A stretch of DNA of 5,013 nucleotides from an uncultured Candidatus Saccharibacteria bacterium (GTDB taxonomy: Bacteria > Patescibacteria > Saccharimonadia > Saccharimonadales > UBA6022). The notes under the pieces were generated by a model. It was not told where the DNA came from. It was given only the letters and a program-made list of their open reading frames with translations, and did no database searches. Location of the stretch: NCBI GenBank assembly GCA_946479665.1, contig CAMLGO010000070.1, positions 1-5,013 of the forward strand, in the 5' to 3' direction. Of this stretch, positions 1 to 4,313 are shown one piece after another; position 1 is the stretch's first letter; every line of letters begins with the position of its first letter. The translations under genes were made by a program, and so were the position numbers.

Positions 1-402
1 TAGCAGTCGCACCCACACTGGGTCAATCTTGAAAAACGTGCCAATCCCACTCAACACGCCACCGAGTACCGCACTATCAATATTGCGATATAATTTACGG
101 TTTGACTCACCGCTCAGGTCGGCATCCGGCCCAATGGCCACGTCACCGTCACCCATAAACTCCTTCGGCTCGCCAAGTTGCCCACGAACAGCCGCAACAT
201 CATCGCTCGTAATAACATCATTTTGTTTAACACCACGAGCCTCAAGCAACTCGGTAATACGAATCTCGATATCTTGTAGTAATTCTTGATCATCAGCATA
301 AGCTTCAAGATTGCCAATATACTTTTCAAGTTCTTTCTTTGCGCCTATCTCAATGTCGTACGAGACTTTTGCAATGTGAATGCGGGTAATTTCTTTCATC
401 AT
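1..402 (-). CDS. PspC-domain membrane protein with N-terminal HAAS-like region, partial at left edge
   Basis: The frame is open from the start codon to the window edge (134 codons), so the C-terminal part is missing. Residues about 1-85 are charged and helical and end in a 'LGEPKEF' segment. This resembles the HAAS/DUF1700-like cytoplasmic region found before PspC domains, where a 'G.P.....' turn is typical. From about residue 101 the pattern RKLYRN-ID-AVLGGVLSGIG-FFKIDPVWVRLL matches the start of a PspC domain (R-LYR...D..+.GGV..G+...F.IDP..VRL+). In full-length relatives this continues into membrane helices, which would lie outside the window. PspC is an inner-membrane component of the phage-shock (envelope stress) response; a role here is inferred from the domain only. 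The start is ATGATG at 402-397. AAGGAG at 411-406 is 3 bases from the first ATG and 6 from the second, so 399 may be the true start. The gene directly follows padR, whose TAA stop is part of the same TAAGGAG sequence. Family assignment is fairly sure; specific function is not. Confidence 0.82.
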   Translation of the reverse strand, partial: MMKEITRIHIAKVSYDIEIGAKKELEKYIGNLEAYADDQELLQDIEIRITELLEARGVKQNDVITSDDVAAVRGQLGEPKEFMGDGDVAIGPDADLSGESNRKLYRNIDSAVLGGVLSGIGTFFKIDPVWVRLL

Positions 403-405
403 CTG

Positions 406-411
406 CTCCTT
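406..411 (-). promoter_or_regulatory. Ribosome binding site of the pspC-like gene overlapping the padR stop
   Basis: AAGGAG shares two bases with the padR stop codon (TAAGGAG, stop at 412-410). A ribosome finishing padR covers the initiation site, so translation is probably coupled. The site serves two tandem ATGs at spacings of 3 and 6 bases; the second spacing is closer to the usual optimum. Confidence 0.7.
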
Positions 412-754
412 ACAATTTCTTCAATGTCGTATTAAGTGCTACTATCTTCTTCGTCACGTGGCCGATCACTTCGTTGCCGTAATCCGTCACTTTGTAATAC
501 TTCCGAGGCGGCCCCTGCTCACTCTCTTGCCATTCATGTGCCAAGAGACCGTCTTTTTGCAGTCGGCTCAGGAGTGGATAAATCGTTCCCTCCACCACAA
601 CCAGCTCGGCATCACGAAGCATCATAATAATATCGCTCGTGTATTTTGGTTCATGCGAACAAACCTTCAACACACAGTAAGCCAAGAAGCCCTTGCGCAG
701 CTGGGTGGCAAGCTGTTCCGCATATACGTCACTACTGATATCTTTCTGTGTCAT
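410..754 (-). CDS. PadR-family transcriptional regulator
   Basis: This is a 114-residue winged-helix DNA-binding protein, the normal length for the short (PadR-s1-like) class. The winged helix covers about residues 20-95. The hallmark is the EGTIYPLLSRLQKDGLL segment at residues 55-71, containing the recognition helix, followed by W..SEQGPPRKYYKVTDYG (wing). The C-terminal tail is one short helix, as in small PadR proteins that dimerise through their ends. PadR proteins usually repress their own operon and a neighbouring gene and release DNA on binding a small molecule. The downstream neighbour is a PspC-like membrane protein with a coupled start, which fits the common pairing of PadR regulators with HAAS/PspC membrane proteins. 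The start at 754 is the only reasonable one (the next Met is residue 44). It has no Shine-Dalgarno sequence, and the -10 box lies only 6 bases away, so the message is predicted to be leaderless. The ligand is unknown. Confidence 0.93.
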   Translation of the reverse strand: MTQKDISSDVYAEQLATQLRKGFLAYCVLKVCSHEPKYTSDIIMMLRDAELVVVEGTIYPLLSRLQKDGLLAHEWQESEQGPPRKYYKVTDYGNEVIGHVTKKIVALNTTLKKL

Positions 755-758
755 AGTT

Positions 759-783
759 CTATGTTATACATAGTACTGTATGT
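759..783. promoter_or_regulatory. Inverted-repeat operator over the padR promoter, likely PadR binding site
   Basis: CTATGT at 759-764 and ACATAG at 768-773 form a perfect 6-bp inverted repeat around a 3-base centre, placed on the -10 box. A further ATGT at 780-783 gives a second pair, ACAT-N8-ATGT (768-783), filling the spacer up to the -35. ATGT and ACAT half-sites are the known core of many PadR-family operators (ATGT-N8-ACAT). Their position would block RNA polymerase, so autorepression is the simplest reading. That the padR product itself binds here is inference. Confidence 0.6.
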
Positions 784-789
784 TGTCAA
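761..789 (-). promoter_or_regulatory. padR promoter, near-consensus, predicted leaderless transcript
   Basis: Reading the minus strand, a perfect TTGACA -35 box lies at 789-784. After a 17-base spacer comes TAACAT at 766-761 (4 of 6 to TATAAT); the overlapping TATAAC at 768-763 is an alternative -10 with a 15-base spacer. Transcription would begin about 7 bases past the -10, at or within a few bases of the A of the padR ATG at 754. That leaves no room for a ribosome binding site, and none is visible. Confidence 0.75.
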
Positions 790-809
790 TAACTAAATCA
801 TACGTTAAC

Positions 810-835
810 AAAAAAGACGCCCTTACGGCGTCTTT
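810..835 (-). terminator. Intrinsic terminator of lysS
   Basis: AAAGACGCC (813-821) and GGCGTCTTT (827-835) form a perfect 9-bp stem with a 5-base loop. On the minus strand the stem runs directly into TTTTTT (815-810). It begins 11 bases past the lysS stop. It separates lysS from padR, which has its own promoter just downstream. There is no comparable T-run in the other direction, so it serves lysS only. Confidence 0.9.
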
Positions 836-846
836 CGAGAAACAAC

Positions 847-2346
847 CTACAGCGAGACGTTTGGATAAATTTCGCGGGTTGTATTGTCATATTCGGTACG
901 TAGCTGCGGGAATGGCACTCCCTCGCGAGCCGTCACACCTTCGAAGATCCAAAAAACGCGCTCGCTATATCCCCAGCCACAGGCTGGTGGCATGCCGTAC
1001 TCAAGCATTTCAACAAAGTCGATATCAAGCATCATAGCTTCATCGTCCCCCGCCTCGCGCATATTCTGCTGCTCAACAAATCGATCTAGCTGATCGATTG
1101 GATCGTTTAGCTCAGAGAAGCCGTTGCCAAGCTCGGAGCCGACTATGACAGGCTGAAAACGTTGAACGGTATTGTCATCGCCAGGATTTGATTTTGCTAG
1201 CGGACTAATAAATTTCGGCGTGTTGATCAGCCACACAGGGCCAGCTACCCCTTTTCGGATATTCTTCCAGAGTTTATCAATGCCACGAGCACGATTTTCC
1301 GTCTGTTCAACCTCTAGTTTGTTATCGGCCAGCGCCTGCTTCACCTCTTCGAGCGAACTCTCATAGACATCAATGCCGTAGCGCTCTTTAATAACCGTCG
1401 CATAATCCCAGATTTCCCAATCCCCGCTCATGTCGACATCGAATTCGCCAAGCTTGAATTGAAGCGTACCGAAGGTTTCCTGAAGAACGTATTTATACAT
1501 ACCCTCCATGAATTTCATGCCGTCTTGCCAGTTGGCATAGGCCCAGTACCATTCCATCGCCACGTGCTCCGGAAGATGCTCGTCGCTATAGTTTTCGTTT
1601 CTAAAACGTGGACCAAGGTCGTACACCTTTTCGTAGCCAGCACCAATCAGGCGCTTCAGCGGTAGCTCGTGGCTGATACGGAGATAGAACTCTTGATCAA
1701 GTGCATCCATATGAGTCACAAACGGATTGGCATCAGCTCCACCCGTCGTATGCTCAAGCACGGGAATATTAATCTCCAAGAAGCCGTTCTGATTGAGATA
1801 ATCACGCGTTGCCTGCCAGAACTTCGAGCGGCGAACAAAGCGATCGCGCACTTCTTGGTTGACGTTCATATCGACGTAGCGGCGGCGCAGGCGTTCTTCT
1901 TTGCTCGTTAGTTCGGTTGGCATCGGACGAAGTGATTTCGTAAGCAGGCGCAGGCTCGATACGCCAATCGAAATCTCACCGGTTTGCGTTTTAATAATCT
2001 CACCAGTCGCCTCAATAAAGTCGCCAGTATCAAGTAGCGGCAATTGTTTCATGCCAAGAATGCCGTTTGGCCCGTCGAGCTCAGCTACCGCTCCCTCGCG
2101 GAGGAAAAGCTGCACCTGACCACTAAAATCTTTCAACACAATAAACGCCAGCTTACCGAACTTACGGATGCCCATCACGCGTCCAGCAACGGTCGCCGTT
2201 TGGCCTTCATGCTGCTCGAAATTCGCAATTACGTCACCTGCATTATGCGTGCGGTGGCTCTCGGCCGGATACGGATTAACGCCCAGCTCCTTCAGCTCAG
2301 CTAGTTTACGCAGTCGTTCGTCTCGGTAGTCTTTTAGTGTTGCCAT
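847..2346 (-). CDS. lysS: Lysyl-tRNA synthetase, class II
   Basis: This cytoplasmic enzyme attaches lysine to tRNA-Lys using ATP. Its 499 residues match the usual bacterial length of about 500. Residues about 50-145 form the OB-fold anticodon-binding domain (TATVAGRVMGIRKFGKLAFI, DFSGQVQLF). The class II catalytic core follows: motif 1 near 189-197 (FLEINIPVL), the LysRS-typical KRLIGAGYEKVYDLG (231-245), motif 2 FRNE at 248-251, and SELNDPIDQ at 411-419 preceding GDDEAMMLDIDFVEMLEYGMPP. Motif 3 is unusual: the common G-G-I-D-R pattern is replaced by CGWGYSERVFW (456-466). The Arg is kept at 463, and REGVPFPQLR at 474-483 closes the fold. A 16-residue tail follows. KRLIGAGYEKVYDLG, GDDEAMM and overall architecture favour LysRS over AspRS or AsnRS. 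The start at 2346 gives a typical N-terminus (ATLKDYRDERLRKL). There is no ribosome binding site, and an extended -10 sits 9 bases upstream, so the message is predicted leaderless. The gene is a single-gene unit bounded by two terminators. Confidence 0.96.
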   Translation of the reverse strand: MATLKDYRDERLRKLAELKELGVNPYPAESHRTHNAGDVIANFEQHEGQTATVAGRVMGIRKFGKLAFIVLKDFSGQVQLFLREGAVAELDGPNGILGMKQLPLLDTGDFIEATGEIIKTQTGEISIGVSSLRLLTKSLRPMPTELTSKEERLRRRYVDMNVNQEVRDRFVRRSKFWQATRDYLNQNGFLEINIPVLEHTTGGADANPFVTHMDALDQEFYLRISHELPLKRLIGAGYEKVYDLGPRFRNENYSDEHLPEHVAMEWYWAYANWQDGMKFMEGMYKYVLQETFGTLQFKLGEFDVDMSGDWEIWDYATVIKERYGIDVYESSLEEVKQALADNKLEVEQTENRARGIDKLWKNIRKGVAGPVWLINTPKFISPLAKSNPGDDNTVQRFQPVIVGSELGNGFSELNDPIDQLDRFVEQQNMREAGDDEAMMLDIDFVEMLEYGMPPACGWGYSERVFWIFEGVTAREGVPFPQLRTEYDNTTREIYPNVSL

Positions 2347-2355
2347 ATCTGTAAC

Positions 2356-2364
2356 AGTATACCA
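2356..2364 (-). promoter_or_regulatory. lysS promoter, extended -10, near-leaderless
   Basis: On the minus strand TGG-TATACT forms an extended -10 (TG at 2364-2363, TATACT at 2361-2356, 5 of 6 to consensus). Transcription would start near 2349, about 3 bases before the lysS ATG at 2346. The -35 position at a 17-base spacing reads GCGACG, which is weak and lies inside the stem of the greA terminator, so the TG extension probably compensates. The spacer contains a perfect 8-bp palindrome, ATGCGCAT (2364-2371), of unknown meaning. Confidence 0.65.
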
Positions 2365-2373
2365 TGCGCATAT

Positions 2374-2402
2374 AAAAACGTCGCCCCTAAGGACGACGTT
2401 TT
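2374..2402 (-). terminator. Intrinsic terminator of greA
   Basis: AAAACGTCGCCC (2375-2386) and GGACGACGTTTT (2391-2402) pair over 12 positions with one mismatch in DNA, which is a G·U pair in the minus-strand RNA, around a 4-base loop. On the minus strand it ends in TTTTT (2378-2374). It lies 15 bases past the greA stop, and its T-run falls in the lysS promoter spacer. Termination and initiation are therefore packed into about 45 bases. Confidence 0.9.
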
Positions 2403-2417
2403 ACATAGCAGATTTGA

Positions 2418-2873
2418 TTAGCCAATTTTAACGATTTCATAGGTTGTCTCACCTTTAGGTGTGGCAATAGTGGCACTGTCGCCTACTTTCTTACCCATCA
2501 ACGCTTCACCGATTGGCGACTCGTTACTGATCTTGCCCGCAAGCGGATCAGCCTCAACTGGACCAACAACGCTGTAATGTACGGTTCGCTTACCAGTCTT
2601 AAGTTCTACCTTAGAGCCAAGTGTCACCTTTGTCTTACTACCAGCCTTGATAATCTCGGCGTTCATAACGATATCTTCGATTTCAGCAATGCGGCTCTCA
2701 ACGAGCCCCTGCTCTTCACGAGCACTATCGTACTCGGCGTTTTCGCTGAGGTCGCCAAAATCACGCGCATTGGCAATCTTTTCAGCGATCTCGCCACGGC
2801 GACCCTTTAGTTCATCGAGCTCTAGCTCGAGCTCTTTTTTACCTTCATCTGTGATCTGGTAAGCTTTTTTCAT
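2418..2873 (-). CDS. greA: Transcription elongation factor GreA
   Basis: GreA enters the secondary channel of RNA polymerase and stimulates cleavage of the backtracked RNA 3' end, rescuing stalled complexes. The 151 residues are close to the usual 158. Residues 1-75 form the antiparallel coiled coil, with the tip motif FGDLSENAEYDSAREEQ; the metal-coordinating acidic residues D41 and E44 sit at the same numbers as in E. coli GreA. Residues about 80-151 are the FKBP-like domain that docks on polymerase (VTLGSKVEL, VVGPVEADP, SPIGEALMGKKVGD, YEIVKI). The start at 2873 has AAGGA at 2887-2883, spaced 9 bases. The gene lies 91 bases after proS, with a candidate promoter in between, and ends in a strong terminator. 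GreA rather than GreB is favoured by the GDLSENAEY tip and the short C-terminal domain. Nothing is missing. Confidence 0.97.
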   Translation of the reverse strand: MKKAYQITDEGKKELELELDELKGRRGEIAEKIANARDFGDLSENAEYDSAREEQGLVESRIAEIEDIVMNAEIIKAGSKTKVTLGSKVELKTGKRTVHYSVVGPVEADPLAGKISNESPIGEALMGKKVGDSATIATPKGETTYEIVKIG

Positions 2874-2902
2874 AGTTATTATTCCTTTATTTCTCTATAA
2901 AT

Positions 2903-2920
2903 AGTGCTTGCTAAAGCACT
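2903..2920. repeat. Hairpin in the predicted greA leader
   Basis: AGTGCTT (2903-2909) and AAGCACT (2914-2920) form a perfect 7-bp stem with a 4-base loop. It falls between the candidate greA promoter and the greA ribosome binding site, so it would be in the mRNA leader. It has no T-run in either direction and is therefore not a terminator. It may stabilise the message or bind a regulator; this is untested. Confidence 0.5.
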
Positions 2921-2935
2921 TACTACGCTATATAT

Positions 2936-2964
2936 AGTGTAAACCCCCACAAGAATGTTTACAA
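2936..2964 (-). promoter_or_regulatory. Candidate greA promoter
   Basis: On the minus strand TTGTAA (2964-2959, 4 of 6) and TACACT (2941-2936, 4 of 6) are separated by 17 bases. The start of transcription would be near 2929, giving a leader of about 55 bases containing a hairpin. Both boxes are only moderate. The overlapping A/T run TATATATAG offers other -10 choices, and read-through from proS is also possible because no terminator with a T-run follows proS. Confidence 0.4.
2938..2963. promoter_or_regulatory. Perfect 7-bp inverted repeat between proS and greA, possible operator
   Basis: TGTAAAC (2938-2944) and GTTTACA (2957-2963) are exact reverse complements separated by 12 bases. The half-site centres are 19 bp apart, roughly two helical turns, which suits a dimeric DNA-binding protein. 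The arms overlap both the -10 and -35 boxes of the candidate greA promoter, and the first arm begins 2 bases past the proS stop. As RNA it would be an A/U-rich hairpin with a large loop and no T-run, so a terminator role is less likely. The binding protein is unknown. Confidence 0.45.
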
Positions 2965-4209
2965 TCAATTCAGTTTAGCAAGCAGCTCATCACGTGTCAA
3001 CAGGCTGGTTTCGCCAGTTACCCTTGGGGTCATCTCATATTGACCACCCTCGATAAGCCGATCACTTACTGTAACGCGGTATGGTATACCCATAAGCTCA
3101 GCATCAGCAAATTTATTACCTGGACGCTCATCACGATCATCATACAAGACCTCGATACCCTTTGCGGTCAACTCACTATATAGCTCATCGGCGTGCCGAA
3201 CAGCCTCATCGCCACCAATTCGCACAAGGTATACCTTTGCAGGCGCGATATTTTCTGGCCAGACAAGACCCTTGTCATCGCTGAAGTGTTCGGCAATAAG
3301 TCCCATGACACGACTTGGCCCAATACCATAGCTCCCCATAATGACCCGCTTGCTTGTGCCATCTTCGTCAGTGTAGTTCAAATCGAGCGCGTCTGAAAAC
3401 TTAGTACCAAGCGTAAAGATATTACCCACTTCGACTGCCGATTGCTCAACAAGCTCATCACGGCTCACGCCGAGGTCGGCCAGTACTTCATCGTTATAGA
3501 CTTCTTCGTTGATCGCAATTTTCTTGCCCTCATGAACGTAGATTTTATCTTCGCCTACTGGGCTGAGTGTCTGAAATTCGTGGCTATACTTCGCAAAGCT
3601 ACCGCCGCTAGCAAATGTCCTATACGTAATTTCGCCAAGACCCAATCGAGCATATACACGATCGTATGCCTGGCTAATTACCTCGTAAAACGCATCATGC
3701 TCTTCTTGTGTACGACTAAAACTATAGAGGTCCTTCATCCAGAACTCACGTCCACGCATCAATCCACTTTTACTGCGAAGTTCATTGCGGAACTTAATCT
3801 GGAACTGATATGGATAGACTGGCAGGTCTTTGTAGCTACTGATAAAGCTCTTCATGAGCTTCGTGAGCGGCTCCTCGTGCGTTGGTGCGAGTCCTAGCTC
3901 GCTACCGCTTGCAAGCCTCGTCTTAAACCACACATCCATCACTTCGTCGCTCCAGCGCCCCGAAGCTTCCCATGTGTCTCTTTGCTGAAGTGCCGTCAGG
4001 CTCAGTTCGTTACCGCCAATAGCGTTCATTTCTTCACGGATGACATCGATAATTTTATTGAGAACGATCTTACCAAGTGGCAAATAATCATATACACCTG
4101 CCATTTCTTTATGAATAAAGCCGGCTCGAATAAGTAGTTGGGCATTTTTCGCCACCTCATCCCCTGGGGCATTTTTGCTAGTCTTGGTAAATAATTGTGA
4201 TACGCGCAT
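2965..4209 (-). CDS. proS: Prolyl-tRNA synthetase, short form without the INS editing domain
   Basis: The enzyme charges tRNA-Pro with proline in the cytoplasm. It has 414 residues, against about 570 for the usual bacterial ProRS. Class II motif 1 lies near 38-61 (GVYDYLPLGKIVLNKI). PTHEE is at 109-113, motif 2 runs about 136-165 (FQIKFRNELRSKSGLMRGREFWMKDLYSF), and motif 3 is MGSYGIGPSR at 291-300. The anticodon-binding domain fills about 322-414. Between SPVGEDKIYVHEG and VEVGNIFTLGTKFSDAL only about 40 residues remain where bacterial ProRS normally carries the roughly 180-residue INS domain that hydrolyses Ala-tRNA-Pro. The 'GED' entry to this region is kept, but the Cys pair often seen there is absent. 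All synthetic motifs are intact, so this is a compact functional enzyme, not a broken gene. The start at 4209 has AAGGA at 4221-4217, spaced 7 bases. The reading frame upstream is closed by TAA and TGA. It ends in TGA. Confidence 0.95.
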   Translation of the reverse strand: MRVSQLFTKTSKNAPGDEVAKNAQLLIRAGFIHKEMAGVYDYLPLGKIVLNKIIDVIREEMNAIGGNELSLTALQQRDTWEASGRWSDEVMDVWFKTRLASGSELGLAPTHEEPLTKLMKSFISSYKDLPVYPYQFQIKFRNELRSKSGLMRGREFWMKDLYSFSRTQEEHDAFYEVISQAYDRVYARLGLGEITYRTFASGGSFAKYSHEFQTLSPVGEDKIYVHEGKKIAINEEVYNDEVLADLGVSRDELVEQSAVEVGNIFTLGTKFSDALDLNYTDEDGTSKRVIMGSYGIGPSRVMGLIAEHFSDDKGLVWPENIAPAKVYLVRIGGDEAVRHADELYSELTAKGIEVLYDDRDERPGNKFADAELMGIPYRVTVSDRLIEGGQYEMTPRVTGETSLLTRDELLAKLN

Positions 4210-4216
4210 GATATAT

Positions 4217-4221
4217 TCCTT
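4217..4221 (-). promoter_or_regulatory. Ribosome binding site of proS
   Basis: AAGGA lies 7 bases before the ATG at 4209 and fixes that start. It is weaker than the AGGAGG in front of the preceding short ORF. The 51 bases between that ORF and proS are A/T rich. TAAAAT near 4228-4223 could pass as a -10, but I find no partner -35 at a suitable distance. Confidence 0.6.
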
Positions 4222-4251
4222 ATTTTAACGTCATTGAAAATTGTGGGTATA

Positions 4252-4277
4252 TAAAAGAAACTACCGGCCAAGCGGCA
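4252..4277 (-). promoter_or_regulatory. Weak hairpin with T-rich tail at the end of the leader ORF
   Basis: On the minus strand TGCCG and CGGTA can pair over 5 bp (one G·U) around CTTGGC, within the last codons and stop of the short ORF. The tail reads GTTTCTTTT, a broken T-run. This is terminator-like but weak. The Pro codon CCG is within the upstream arm, so ribosome position would affect folding. It is only a suggestion of an attenuator. Confidence 0.25.
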
Positions 4278-4311
4278 TCAGAGAAAAGAAAGATGGAACG
4301 ATTTGATTCAT
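4261..4311 (-). CDS. Candidate 16-residue leader peptide upstream of proS
   Basis: The ORF reads MNQIVPSFFSLMPLGR and ends in TAG. It is preceded by a full AGGAGG (4323-4318), 6 bases from this ATG. A second in-frame ATG directly before it (4314-4312) overlaps the CPBP stop as TAATG and would give one extra Met. The strong ribosome binding site and coupled start suggest real translation. The ORF stops 51 bases before proS and lies in the same frame, but two stops intervene, so it is not a proS extension. Two of 16 residues are Pro (CCA at codon 6, CCG at codon 13). The last codons form a weak hairpin followed by a T-rich stretch, so proline- or charging-sensitive control of proS is possible. 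It could equally be a chance ORF: the AGGAGG is also coding sequence for the last two Gly of the CPBP protein. Confidence 0.45.
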   Translation of the reverse strand: MNQIVPSFFSLMPLGR

Positions 4312-4313
4312 CA

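Noticed and set aside
114..329. Minus-strand 71-codon frame and plus-strand frame 29-289 at the left edge
   Set aside because: Both are shadows of the edge-truncated pspC-like gene, which has a recognisable domain and a good ribosome site.
2938..2963. The dyad after proS as an intrinsic terminator
   Set aside because: The stem is A/T-rich with a 12-base loop and is not followed by a T-run on the minus strand, unlike the two clear terminators in this window.
2965..2967. UGA recoded as Gly (Gracilibacteria/Absconditabacteria code)
   Set aside because: The proS TGA would add only two residues before TAA, so that site is not decisive, but no in-frame TGA occurs within any of the long genes and all glycines use GGN codons.
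3442..3897. A 151-codon open frame on the plus strand inside proS
   Set aside because: It is fully antisense to a clearly conserved ProRS, has no recognisable domain, and no ribosome site is needed to explain it; long shadow frames are expected opposite a coding gene.
2965..4209. proS as a truncated pseudogene because of its short length
   Set aside because: Motifs 1, 2 and 3 and the anticodon-binding domain are all intact and in frame; only the INS insertion is missing, as in other short ProRS enzymes.
4026..4271. An 81-codon minus-strand frame overlapping the proS start
   Set aside because: It runs out of frame through the conserved N-terminus of ProRS and resembles no family; proS has its own ribosome site at 4221-4217.
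4209..4311. The short ORF as the true N-terminus of ProRS
   Set aside because: It is in the same frame, but TAG, TGA and TAA stops lie between, and the ProRS N-terminus starting at 4209 is already typical.
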